Of a DNA stretch of 35,539 nt, positions 17,124-25,517 are shown piece by piece. Position 1 is the stretch's first letter. Each line of letters begins with the position of its first letter. The translations under genes and the position numbers were made by a program. Source of the DNA: Opitutales bacterium UBA2995 (GTDB taxonomy: Bacteria; Verrucomicrobiota; Verrucomicrobiia; Opitutales; UBA2995); assembly GCA_002346535.1 (NCBI GenBank), contig DDZZ01000076.1:540-36078 (forward strand), read 5' to 3'. Below the pieces are notes generated by a model that saw only the letters and a list, made by a program, of their open reading frames with translations, had not been told where the DNA came from and searched no databases.

Positions 17124-18608
17124 ATGAAATTCTATTTCCCTAAAATCCTACTGGTTTTAATACTGACTACAGTTTTGACTGCTTCAGAAAAGCCTAATGT
17201 GCTATTCATCGTAGTAGATGATTTGAACGATTGGATCGGTAGCATGGGTGGCCATCCGCAGTCTAAGACCCCGTATATGGATGCGCTTGCGCAACGAGGA
17301 ACCCTGTTTACCAACGCTCATTGCCAGGCCCCGATATGCGGTCCGTCCAGAGCTTCATTTCTTTCCGGGCTTTATCCACATCAGACAGGTTTCTACAATC
17401 AGCCTAGCTCGAGTAATATTCTTGAGGAGGACACCCAGTTTTTCAATGGCCACCTAATTCCCCAGTATTTTGAAAAACATGGCTATCAAACGATGGCGGT
17501 AGGTAAGGTTACGCACGGAATTCGGTACGAAAAGATCTTCCAGCTTGTCGGACCACACGGTAATTCAGGGCCCAAACCAAAAGGTCCCAAGAAGCCCAAC
17601 GATTTTCGTTTTCACCATCGGCCCGACTACTCGCTGCCTTATTCAGGGACACAAACCGATTGGGGAGTTTTTCCTGAGACCAATACGGAGATGCCCGACT
17701 ACCAATCGGCGGATTGGGCCATTCCGGTATTACAGCAAGAATACGATCAACCATTTTTCTTGGCGGTTGGATTTCGGCGACCTCACGTTCCCTTTTATGT
17801 CCCTCAAGAGTGGTTTGACTTGCATCCATTGGAACAGGTTCAAGTGCCGGAAATACCTGATTATGATTTGAATGATGTTCCTGCTACCGGCCGCCACGTT
17901 CATGAGGTGCCACGATATCCACAGTTACCTTGGTTGCGTGCGAATGACGACGAAGAGCTTAAACTGTGCATCCAGGCTTACCTCGCTTGTACCAGTTTTG
18001 TGGATGCGCAAATTGGCCGCGTTTTGGATGCGCTGAAAAAGTCGCCACATTCTGAAAACACCATTGTAGTTCTCTTTAGTGACCATGGTTATCATTTGGG
18101 CGAAAAAGCTCGCGTCTCCAAACATGGCCTTTGGGAGGAAGCGACTCGAGTTCCGATGGTTATAACGACTCCAGGATCAAAATCAGGTCAAGTGTGCTCA
18201 AAGCCGACAGGTCTTATTGATCTTTATCCCACTTTGCTCGAATTGTGTGGTTTACCTGCTCGAGATGAAAACGCTGGTTTGAGTTTGGCTGCATTACTTA
18301 ATGATCCGGTGGGCACGCCATGGCGGCATTCCATTTTGACCACCTATGCCAAAGGAAACAACACGCTCCGTTCTGACAGGTTTCGCTACATCCAGTACGA
18401 AGATGAATCGGAAGAGTTGTATGACCACGCAACAGACCCTTATGAGTGGCATAACTTGGCGAGCAGCGCTGCACATATGGATGTGATTGCTGAATTTAGA
18501 GGTCATTTACCAAAGCAGGAAGTACCCTATCATCCAAATGTTGGAAGCAGTCCGGTAAATGCTTGGTTCGCAGAGCATTACAAGCGGCATGGAGTTGGTA
18601 GGAATTGA
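17124..18608 (+). CDS. S1-family sulfatase (iduronate-2-sulfatase-like), exported
   Basis: This hydrolyses a sulfate ester, probably on a sulfated glycan. The frame is open from 16983, but ATG 17124 gives a proper signal peptide (FPKILLVLILTTVLTA) and a 494-aa product. Landmarks are VDDLNDWIG with metal-ligand Asp32-Asp33 and CGPSRASFLSGLYPH, where Cys72 is the residue converted to formylglycine. GFRRPHVPFYVPQEW, LFSDHGYHLGE and VSKHGLWEEATRVPM follow. The QAPICGPSR context and the VDDLND start resemble the iduronate-2-sulfatase-like subfamily common in marine Planctomycetes and Verrucomicrobia. No glycoside hydrolase, SusC/D pair or anaerobic sulfatase-maturing enzyme is nearby. A TTGACA hexamer at 17080 is a weak promoter candidate. 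Confidence 0.92.
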   Translation: MKFYFPKILLVLILTTVLTASEKPNVLFIVVDDLNDWIGSMGGHPQSKTPYMDALAQRGTLFTNAHCQAPICGPSRASFLSGLYPHQTGFYNQPSSSNILEEDTQFFNGHLIPQYFEKHGYQTMAVGKVTHGIRYEKIFQLVGPHGNSGPKPKGPKKPNDFRFHHRPDYSLPYSGTQTDWGVFPETNTEMPDYQSADWAIPVLQQEYDQPFFLAVGFRRPHVPFYVPQEWFDLHPLEQVQVPEIPDYDLNDVPATGRHVHEVPRYPQLPWLRANDDEELKLCIQAYLACTSFVDAQIGRVLDALKKSPHSENTIVVLFSDHGYHLGEKARVSKHGLWEEATRVPMVITTPGSKSGQVCSKPTGLIDLYPTLLELCGLPARDENAGLSLAALLNDPVGTPWRHSILTTYAKGNNTLRSDRFRYIQYEDESEELYDHATDPYEWHNLASSAAHMDVIAEFRGHLPKQEVPYHPNVGSSPVNAWFAEHYKRHGVGRN

Positions 18609-18722
18609 TGTTTCATGGATTCTAGTGTGATTTCCTCATTGAAATAGAGATTGGTTGGGAGACGCGAAAATCCTAAGTTGCACTAAAAACATAATAAATC
18701 TCTGAACTCCCCGAGAAGTTCC

Positions 18723-19214
18723 ATGGCTAAGTTTAATGTTGAGAAAACAATCCTCGCAAATGTCCCGGTCGAGAGAACTTATACAGTGGTCCGGGATTTC
18801 AGTCAGTGGAAAATCTGGTCTCCCTCGATCATCGCAGAGCTTGATTGTAAAAAGAAATGTCAGTCGATGGCAAAAAAAATCGTGGGACGGAAAGAGTGTC
18901 GGTAACGGTGAAATGGACATCGACAACGACCAGTTAAACAAACGCATCGATTATACACTTACATTCCTGAAGCCCTTTAAAGCAGTATCCCCGTCAGTTT
19001 TGATTTTGAATCCAAAGAAGGTGGGGTAGAGATCACCTGGATTATGGAAGGCTCTGTTCCCGTTTTCCTGTTTTTCATGACTAAGATGATGAGCGCTTTT
19101 TTGTGAATGGATTATGAGGGTGTTCTTCTCATGTTGAAAGAGGTTAAGAGGGTATTGAAAAAGAAGGAAGAGATCTGTTTCCTTTTCAGGAAGATTGATT
19201 GTCGAGGAAGTTAG
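18723..19214 (+). pseudogene. Decayed SRPBCC (polyketide-cyclase-like) protein
   Basis: The open start (ATG 18723) reads FNVEKTILANVPVERTYTVV, then RDFSQWKIWSPSIIAELDCK, the N-terminus of SRPBCC/START-like proteins. The frame is lost near 18855. The fold continues elsewhere as VGNGEMDIDNDQLNKRIDYT and LTFLKPFKA. After a second shift it reads VSFDFESKEGGVEITWIMEG and FLFFMTKMMSAFL, then TGA and MDYEG with a LKEVKRV tail. Two frameshifts and a nonsense codon are needed to rebuild it. Such proteins bind hydrophobic ligands, and this one is probably non-functional. Confidence 0.78.
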
Positions 19215-19283
19215 TGTCAGATCTCCGAGCTGACCATGAGGCATAGATAACCCCAGATCTCTTTCATATGGAATTTAAATATC

Positions 19284-19309
19284 GGTGCCCTCGGCGAGGC
19301 TGCTCTACC
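19284..19309. repeat. Interspersed intergenic repeat, copy 1
   Basis: About 26 bases that nearly match a second copy at 33889-33913. The shared core CCTCGGCGAGG can fold back on itself. It lies 27-52 bases downstream of the stop of the ThuA gene, in the same position and orientation relative to its gene as copy 2. The tail is CTGCTCTACC here and TTGCCATACC in copy 2. Confidence 0.55.
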
Positions 19310-19335
19310 TGTTCTAATAGGCAGTTTGGCGAAGT

Positions 19336-20310
19336 TTACAAATTTGGCGCCAGCGCAGGATTCGGTTTATCTATTTTCGCGGATGGAGTATCGTCCGCTT
19401 CGAGATCACCCAAGGCATATTGTATACCGTCCAGCAGGTGTTTCATCATAACCGGTTTTGTATAAGTTGCCTCGCTGTGGCCAAAGTTGGTGCTGAACAA
19501 ACGACCATTCCCATGGCTGCGTATCCAACTAACCGGTACTTCACGTGGACCGGGTCCAAATTTTTTGTTGTGCTTTTCGTGTTTTGGTGAGGTTAGCAGT
19601 TCGCTTACCTTCTCTTTTGTCATATCGAGGCTCACCAGAATTCTCAGGTTTTCTTCTCCTTGGTAAGTATTTGGACAATACTGGTAGATCTCGTCTTTGT
19701 GCCAGAATCCTCGTTCTCTAAAAACACCATTTACTGGGTGAGACGGATCATCCAACTTGAATGCCCAAGTGCCTCCTGCGGTCCACGGGTGACCGCAGAA
19801 TTGTCCTCCCATCATAGACACACCGGTTTCCCAATTATAAAAATTGTCGGTGGCACCATGAATTCCTACCACTCCTTTTCCACCATTGATGAAGTCCATG
19901 ATAGCTTGCCGCTGACTCTCTTTCGGAAATTTGAGTTCAGCTGAATTGTTGAACAGAATTGCGTCGTACTGTTTCAAATTATCTGCGTTAAAGACAGAAT
20001 AATCGTCCGATAGGACAACCGCGAAAGCCCTGGATTTTTCGGCCATCTTTTGTAGAGCAAAATTCCCCCATGGGATCGAGGTGTGGATGAATCCTTCAGA
20101 CCGATAAAAAACGAGGATTCTGCGCTCTTTTAGCGGCTGAGCAGATGCTTCTGTTGGTTGGGCTTTAGTGATGAACCTTTCATCTTGTTGTGAAAGCGGT
20201 TTGAATCGTTTGGCGGACCGTTCTTCCCACGTTTCTTGGGCACAGGCAAAATTGCTTAACAGTAAAACCGAGAATGAGAACAGAATTGTTTTTCGCAGGA
20301 GGAGATGCAT
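19336..20310 (-). CDS. ThuA-domain secreted protein
   Basis: A 324-aa protein with a signal peptide (about 1-24, ILFSFSVLLLSNFACA). The ThuA-like (trehalose utilisation, type-1 glutaminase-like) domain spans about 62-300: RILVFYRSEGFIHTSIPWG, YDAILFNNSAELKFP, GGKGVVGIHGATDNFYNW, GGQFCGHPW and VPVSWIRSHGNGRLFSTNFG then HSEA. The family is abundant in Planctomycetes and Verrucomicrobia and is thought to act on carbohydrates, but its reaction is not established. It is a single gene. An interspersed repeat lies just past its stop. Confidence 0.9.
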   Translation of the reverse strand: MHLLLRKTILFSFSVLLLSNFACAQETWEERSAKRFKPLSQQDERFITKAQPTEASAQPLKERRILVFYRSEGFIHTSIPWGNFALQKMAEKSRAFAVVLSDDYSVFNADNLKQYDAILFNNSAELKFPKESQRQAIMDFINGGKGVVGIHGATDNFYNWETGVSMMGGQFCGHPWTAGGTWAFKLDDPSHPVNGVFRERGFWHKDEIYQYCPNTYQGEENLRILVSLDMTKEKVSELLTSPKHEKHNKKFGPGPREVPVSWIRSHGNGRLFSTNFGHSEATYTKPVMMKHLLDGIQYALGDLEADDTPSAKIDKPNPALAPNL

Positions 20311-20394
20311 TTGGAATTGTTTAGTATGTTTCTAAGTGCGGTGGTAGTTAATTTAAGGATTGGGTGGCCTATAAGTTCGATTCATTAAATTAAT

Positions 20395-20908
20395 TCAATG
20401 ATTCAACAGAGATGCCAGGATTTGATCGAGACCGAGCAGTGTTCTTACTTTAGAAACATTTAGTGCCCGGTTGAAGCAGGAAACTTCGTCCAAATCACCG
20501 ACATAATTCATCCCCAGGCGAATTTGATCCTCCTCGAGATCCCAGGTGTAAATTTGTCGATCATCTTCCAGTTTCCCCTGGAAGGTTCCATTCAAATAGA
20601 TTTTTGCCTTTCCTGGTTGGTCTGCGTTGTTAAAATTGTCCCAAGTAAGAACAAAATGAGTTTAGGTATCAAGGTTAAAGGGTGGATTATCGACACGAAA
20701 CCAAGGTTTAACTTCATCCGGCATTTCGGTATTCTTTCATCTTTTGGATTCCACATCGCCTTGTCAGTGAAGTCACCCATCCTGAATTGGCGTGGCGATT
20801 CCTTTGTAAAATCTACCCGCAATGAACCATCCAAAGCTGATCGAGGGGTGATTTTATGGGATCCGTGAAGCCAACGGTTATCGCCATTCAATGGAATTGT
20901 TGTTCGCT
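20395..20908 (-). pseudogene. LamG/concanavalin-like domain remnant
   Basis: Reverse translation gives GDNRWLHGSHKITPRSALDG, ESPRQFRMGDFTDKAMWNP, then after a frameshift MPDEVKPWFRVDNPPFNLDT, a TAA, and THFVLTWDNFNNADQPGKAK, IYLNGTFQGKLEDDRQIYTW, LDEVSCFNRALNVSKVRTLL. The HFVLTWD..., IYLNG and LDEVxxFNRAL strands are the classic end of a LamG-type jelly roll, used by secreted proteins to bind glycans. The N-terminal part is missing: the frame closes at TAG 20907-20909, only about 100 bases before the AT-rich GxxExxY gene. It is a decayed, truncated fragment. Confidence 0.7.
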
Positions 20909-21035
20909 ACAACAAAAGCCTGGTTGGGGAATTATTTAGTCCGAAAACTTCAATTTCGAACACCTCAAAAAATTGAAAGTAATCGATTTAAACAGAAGAT
21001 CTTTTAATTACGAAATGCGCAGAATAACGCATAAA

Positions 21036-21422
21036 ATGGCTGAGGAGTATTTATTTAAAGATGAAAGTTACAAAATCATTGGAGCTTGTTTCGAGGTGTA
21101 TAAAGAGAAAGGCAACAGATTTCTTGAACCGGTGTATCAAGAGTGCTTGAAAATTGAGTTAACTGATAAATCGATTGCACATGAGGAGCAATTGTGTTTA
21201 AAATTAGAATATAAAGGCCATGAACTTCAACAGATATACCAACTAGACTTCCTTTATTTCGATAAAATCATCTTAGAAATTAAAGCCGTTAAAAAATTAA
21301 CTGACAAACATCGTGCACAGATAGTAAATTATCTCAAAGGCACAGGGCTCAAACTGGGATTGTTAGTGAACTTTGGCCACTACCCAAAATTGGAATACGA
21401 AAGATTTATCAATAAAAGATAG
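21036..21422 (+). CDS. GxxExxY-family protein, probable recent acquisition
   Basis: A small protein of the GxxExxY family, placed with PD-(D/E)XK-like folds and of unknown function. Landmarks are IIGACFEVYKEKGN, FLEPVYQECLKIEL (the ExxY part is kept, but the leading Gly of the name motif appears to be Arg) and YQLDFLYFDKIILEIKAVKK with a D...ExK-like arrangement. HRAQIVNYLKGTGLKLGLLV and NFG follow. I prefer ATG 21036 (128 aa, normal family length). ATG 21015 and TTG 20973 are also in frame. In 21181-21360 only 59 of 180 bases are G or C, well below the neighbours (30 of 60 at 21541-21600), which suggests transfer. Confidence 0.83.
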   Translation: MAEEYLFKDESYKIIGACFEVYKEKGNRFLEPVYQECLKIELTDKSIAHEEQLCLKLEYKGHELQQIYQLDFLYFDKIILEIKAVKKLTDKHRAQIVNYLKGTGLKLGLLVNFGHYPKLEYERFINKR

Positions 21423-21498
21423 AAAATTACTTCTGAGGAATTCTGCGCATTGGTATAAGTAAAGATTTGGCTAAATTTTCCTTGTTCAATTTCTTTAA

Positions 21499-22299
21499 TT
21501 AACCGTTTTCCAGAAAATCCCCGTCCAGTGTGGGTATCCGCCCGGCGAATGGATATTGCTCCAATTCAAACACCGTTCCGGAGAAGGGCTTTGAATCATC
21601 ACTCAACCAAAATGCGATTACTTTGGCTACCTCTTGGGGTGAGGTCATTGTGCCGGTCGGGACCATCATCTTAGGGACGCGGGTCTGCCAGCCTTCGGGA
21701 AATCCATCTTTGATTTTCAAACTGTACTCGTTTTCGGTAAGAACCCATCCCAGATTGATGTGGGTAAATCGAACTTTATCTCTGTCGTATAAATTGGCCA
21801 GGTGCTTTGTTAAAGTCAGTAGTGCTCCTTTAGAGACGCTGTACCCCGCTAGCATAGATTCGCCTCCCAATGCGTTGATGGAGCCAATGTTTACCACACT
21901 TCCCTGCGAGTCTTTCAGGTAGGGGATTGCTGCCTGGCAAATCATAAACGGAGCCCGGCAATTGATGGCCATTATTCTATTAAAGAATTCAACATCGGTA
22001 TTCTCGAAGAACATGCGCGCGGTGCTTGCAGCATTATTGACAACACCGTCGAGCCGTCCATAAGCTTCGACCGTTTGCTCCACCACCTTGGCAGGTTCGT
22101 CTTCCGTATCCAATGCACCATATACACCAATTGCATTGGATCCGATTTCGGCGACAATTTTATCGACTGCATCTTTTCGACGGCCATGAACAGCCACCTT
22201 GGCCCCTTGGGCGGCACAAAGCCTTGCTGTGTGTTCTCCGACACCTGTGTTGGCTCCAGTTACTAAGATTACCTTATCTGTGAGGGTTGCGAGACTCAT
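21499..22299 (-). CDS. Short-chain dehydrogenase/reductase
   Basis: A classical SDR of 266 aa. The NAD(P) loop is TGANTGVGEHTA (about 14-25), followed by VHGRRKD, DGVVNNAAS, the catalytic Ser in VVNIGSINALGGES, and YSVSKGAL (YxxxK). The C-terminus has the usual TSPQEVAKVIAFWLSDD segment. An Arg-Arg after the second strand hints at NADPH, but this is weak. The substrate is unknown. It is a single gene with 384 bases of non-coding DNA upstream of its reading direction. Confidence 0.9.
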   Translation of the reverse strand: MSLATLTDKVILVTGANTGVGEHTARLCAAQGAKVAVHGRRKDAVDKIVAEIGSNAIGVYGALDTEDEPAKVVEQTVEAYGRLDGVVNNAASTARMFFENTDVEFFNRIMAINCRAPFMICQAAIPYLKDSQGSVVNIGSINALGGESMLAGYSVSKGALLTLTKHLANLYDRDKVRFTHINLGWVLTENEYSLKIKDGFPEGWQTRVPKMMVPTGTMTSPQEVAKVIAFWLSDDSKPFSGTVFELEQYPFAGRIPTLDGDFLENG

Positions 22300-22604
22300 T
22301 GATTTTTTGACTGATTTGAAGGATTAGATTGCAGGCAGAAACCTTGAAGCCATCTGCCAATTTTCAGCGAGCAGACAACTTCGAGTGGTCGATTTCTGAT
22401 TCAGTTGAAATCATGCCAAGAATTCAAGCCCTCTTTGAGGGTAGGTCCTATTTAAAAAAGAAAATGCCTGGATGACGAGTAAAAGACCTGTAGAGCGATT
22501 ATTTATAAGGGCTGAAATGGTTACATTTTGATAACTCCTTTGAGAACGGAAGGGTTTCAAGAAGATTGGGAAAATACTATTCTATAACGAAATATAGGTT
22601 ATAA
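22300..22604. other. Intergenic region with one inverted repeat
   Basis: No supported gene. The only clear structure is TATAAC at 22583-22588 mirrored by GTTATA at 22598-22603, a dyad that could be an operator or a weak hairpin. It lies between the SDR start and the molybdenum hydroxylase stop. Confidence 0.4.
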
Positions 22605-22665
22605 AAATCGCAGCTAAAGCTCTTCGACAGGCTCAGAAATTGCAGCTCCTACCTATCAAAGTTAT
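22605..22665. repeat. Candidate REP-like intergenic repeat
   Basis: The sequence ATCGCAGCTAAAGCTC is followed by TTCGACAGGCTCAG and then GCAGCTCCTACC. Both pieces look like common interspersed intergenic repeats of other bacteria (recalled pattern, not searched). The GCAGCT ends recur on either side of the middle segment. No second copy is present in this window. Confidence 0.3.
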
Positions 22666-22683
22666 TCGGTTATCGGAAACCGC

Positions 22684-24981
22684 TTAAACAAAACTAAAAC
22701 CTTCTTTTGAAATAGGCATGGTATAAATCCGCTTACCTGTGGCATCGAAAATCGCATTTGTCACTGCTGCTGCCAAGGGCGGAAATGCTGGTTCTCCGAG
22801 GCCTGTGGGGGAATGATCAGTCGTTAACCACTGAATTTCGATTTTTGGAGCTACGGGTAATCGCAACAACGGGTAATTATCGAAATTGGATTCTTGGACG
22901 GCTCCGTTCTCAAAGGTAATTTCTTGAGCGGCCATGGTACTAAGTCCGTCGATAACCGATCCTTCGACCTGGTTTTCACCACCACTTTTGTTCAGTAACA
23001 TACCTACGTCGCAGGCAACGACTACACGGTCGACTTTCACATTATTTAAACTATCCACTGTGACTTCAGCCACTTCCGTAAAATAACCCAGATGGCTGAA
23101 ATAGAACGAGAGACCACGGCCCTGGCCACTTTTCATCTTCTTACCCCAGTCGCCCTTTTCTGCGGCCAATTTGGTGACATTGATGGCACGTTCGGTATTA
23201 AAGTCCCTGGCGGTTTGGTTTCCCATCCATCGCGGCTCACCAAATTGCTCTAACAGGAATTCTAAATGGTCTCTATCTGCAGCTGTAGCCATTTCGTGGA
23301 TGAAACTCTGGAAGACCCAGCCAACGGAACAGGAGGTGGGCGCCCGCCACCATCCGCAAGGCGTGGTGAGTGGAATTTCATGGGTTTCCATTCTGACATT
23401 CGGAATCTCAGGGCATTGTAAATTGGCAGCGCGAATGTTACCACCGCGTACTGGGTGGCCATTGGCCTTATTGGTGAAAACAAGGGTTCTGTCCTGAAAA
23501 CCTGTCAGTTTTCCTTTTTTATCCAAGGTCCCTTTCAGATTGTGGAATCCACCGACTCTGAAGAAGTCGTGAGCCATGTCGGTTTCACGAGTCCAGGTCA
23601 TTTTGATAGGAGCATTGATCTTGTGTGCGATTGCCGCCACTTCGCAGACCCAATCATTTATCAAACGACGGCCAAAACCTCCCCCTCCGCGGAGTTGCTT
23701 GATTTCAACGTCATCCGCTTTGATGGGTAGGATTCTTGCTAAGATTCCGGCAATTCCTTGCGGCGTTTGGGTGGGAGCGTAAATCTCCATTTTCCCGTTC
23801 CGGAACCAGGCCGCACAATTTTGGGGTTCCAAGTTTGCGTGAGACAAAAATGGGTAGGTGTAATAACTGTCTACCACTTTGTATGCGCCAGTGATGGCGT
23901 CATCCATACTGCCTATTTCTTCAGAAACAGGACCTGGATTGGCAGTTAGTTCCTTCGCCATTTTTTTGAAGCCGCTCCAGGATTCCTTAGAGGCATCAGC
24001 TATGTTCCAGGATACCTGTAGGGCTTTTTCTGCCTTAAAGGCTTCGTAGGTTGTTTTTGCCACAATGGCTACTCCTGGTTTCAATTCGCCATCGGTGCTG
24101 TTGCCTTGGATAACAAAGGCATCGATGACTCCCGGAAGTTGTTTTACCTCATCCAAATTAGCGCTCTTGACTTTGCCGTAAAAGCTCGGGCATTTGACAT
24201 AAACGGCATTCAGCATGCCGGGCAACCGTTGGTCGATCCCGAAAAGCGGTTGACCGGTAACCAGCTTGTGGTTGTCAACACCCGTTACAAACTTTCCGAG
24301 CAGCTTGTAATCTTTGCGGTCCTTAAATTTCAGCGATTTCGGATCGGGAACGGTTTGTTTAGCTGCAGCGGATGCCAAATCTCCATAACTTAGATTCTTC
24401 CCGTTCGATTTGTTAACGACATAGCCTTGGTCGGCCATACAATCGGATGCGTTGACTCCCCATTTCTCAGCTGCTGCAGCAATTAGCATGGTCCGGGCCG
24501 TTGCTCCCGCTTCACGCATGGGAGTCCAGTTTCGAGGCGTGGATTGAGAACCGCCTGCTGATTGCCGACCGTAACGCTTCTGGTCGATTTCGGATTGAAC
24601 AACCGAAACTGATTTCCAGGGCACTTCCAGTTCTTCGGCAATGATCATCGGTAAAAATGTTTTGACGCCTTGGCCGACTTCCGGGTTTTTGGCGGCAATG
24701 ACCACTGATCCATCCGACTTGATTTGAACATAAGCGTTCAAATCGGCAGTTTCCTTTTTCCCGCCATGGTGAGCGGCTTGTGCTCTGGGAGAGCTACCCA
24801 TACTGAAAGCTAGGACCAATCCTCCACCAGCGATACCTGTTAGCTTCAGAAACTGACGACGTGCCATGGATGTATCCAATATATCTGTTTCGGTGGTCTC
24901 GTAGCCTTCGATCTTTCCGACAAATTCAGCCGGCATATCGACATCCGGAATCAGGTCATACTTATAAAGTTCGTTCTTCAT
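22684..24981 (-). CDS. iorB: Molybdenum hydroxylase large subunit, isoquinoline 1-oxidoreductase beta-like
   Basis: A 765-aa molybdopterin-binding subunit of the xanthine dehydrogenase family. A twin-arginine signal (ARRQFLKLTGIAGGG, Arg41-Arg42, with a hydrophobic core) predicts folded export to the periplasm. NPEVGQGVKTFLPMIIAEEL starts the molybdopterin-binding part. LRGGGGFGRRLINDW and TTPCGWWRAPTS are the cofactor loops. TGLGEPAFPP holds the catalytic Glu, about residue 730. The n-region before the twin Arg is long (40 aa), but the ATG overlaps the iorA-like stop as ATGA, which supports this start. It hydroxylates an N-heterocycle or aldehyde; the actual substrate is unknown. With the small Fe-S subunit it forms the enzyme, while FAD and cytochrome subunits are absent here. 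Confidence 0.9.
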   Translation of the reverse strand: MKNELYKYDLIPDVDMPAEFVGKIEGYETTETDILDTSMARRQFLKLTGIAGGGLVLAFSMGSSPRAQAAHHGGKKETADLNAYVQIKSDGSVVIAAKNPEVGQGVKTFLPMIIAEELEVPWKSVSVVQSEIDQKRYGRQSAGGSQSTPRNWTPMREAGATARTMLIAAAAEKWGVNASDCMADQGYVVNKSNGKNLSYGDLASAAAKQTVPDPKSLKFKDRKDYKLLGKFVTGVDNHKLVTGQPLFGIDQRLPGMLNAVYVKCPSFYGKVKSANLDEVKQLPGVIDAFVIQGNSTDGELKPGVAIVAKTTYEAFKAEKALQVSWNIADASKESWSGFKKMAKELTANPGPVSEEIGSMDDAITGAYKVVDSYYTYPFLSHANLEPQNCAAWFRNGKMEIYAPTQTPQGIAGILARILPIKADDVEIKQLRGGGGFGRRLINDWVCEVAAIAHKINAPIKMTWTRETDMAHDFFRVGGFHNLKGTLDKKGKLTGFQDRTLVFTNKANGHPVRGGNIRAANLQCPEIPNVRMETHEIPLTTPCGWWRAPTSCSVGWVFQSFIHEMATAADRDHLEFLLEQFGEPRWMGNQTARDFNTERAINVTKLAAEKGDWGKKMKSGQGRGLSFYFSHLGYFTEVAEVTVDSLNNVKVDRVVVACDVGMLLNKSGGENQVEGSVIDGLSTMAAQEITFENGAVQESNFDNYPLLRLPVAPKIEIQWLTTDHSPTGLGEPAFPPLAAAVTNAIFDATGKRIYTMPISKEGFSFV

Positions 24982-25454
24982 GCGTTACCTCCATTTCCAG
25001 CTGCGGAGTGGATTGCTTTGCGGATCCGTGTATAGGTTCCGCAGCGGCAAATGTTTCCAATCATGGCGTTGTCGATATCCTCATCGGAAGGTTTGGGATT
25101 GGTGCTCAACAAAGCGGCCGCATTCATCATCTGTCCTGCCTGACAATAGCCACATTGAGGAACGTCATGTTCTATCCAGGCTTCCTGAAGTGGGTGCAAA
25201 TGATCGGCATCTTCGGCCAATCCTTCGATGGTCGTTATCGACCGACTTTCAACGGCGGATACGGCAGTGCTGCATGAGCGAATGGCGGTACCGTTAAAAT
25301 GAACTGTGCAAGCCCCACAAAGGCCTTTGCCGCAGCCGAATTTGGTGCCAACCAATCCAAGGTGGTCGCGCAATGCCCAGAGGAGAGGAGTCTTTGGATC
25401 AATACCGCTGATGGTGCGATTTTCCCCATTCACTTTTATTTGTATTGTTGCCAT
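24978..25454 (-). CDS. iorA: Molybdenum hydroxylase [2Fe-2S] subunit, isoquinoline 1-oxidoreductase alpha-like
   Basis: A 158-aa two-cluster ferredoxin-type subunit passing electrons from the Mo site. Cys41, 46, 49 and 61 (FGCGKGLCGACTVHFNG ... RSC) bind the plant-type cluster. Cys101, 104, 136 and 138 (PQCGYCQAGQMM, ICRCGTYTR) bind the second. It has no signal peptide of its own and would be exported together with the Tat-tagged large subunit. Its stop overlaps the large-subunit ATG by 4 bases, so translation is coupled. Only 63 bases separate its ATG from that of the divergent xdhC gene, so both promoters must share that space. Confidence 0.93.
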   Translation of the reverse strand: MATIQIKVNGENRTISGIDPKTPLLWALRDHLGLVGTKFGCGKGLCGACTVHFNGTAIRSCSTAVSAVESRSITTIEGLAEDADHLHPLQEAWIEHDVPQCGYCQAGQMMNAAALLSTNPKPSDEDIDNAMIGNICRCGTYTRIRKAIHSAAGNGGNA

Positions 25455-25517
25455 AGGGTAAACTTAAGAGATTTTATAGGAGGCTAAGGGATTGGATTGA
25501 TTTAGTCAAAGATCCAT

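Noticed and set aside
9257..20310. A polysaccharide utilisation locus formed by the FG-GAP, DUF6807, sulfatase and ThuA genes
   Set aside because: The genes face different ways, are separated by unrelated genes, and no glycoside hydrolase, SusC/SusD pair or regulator is present.
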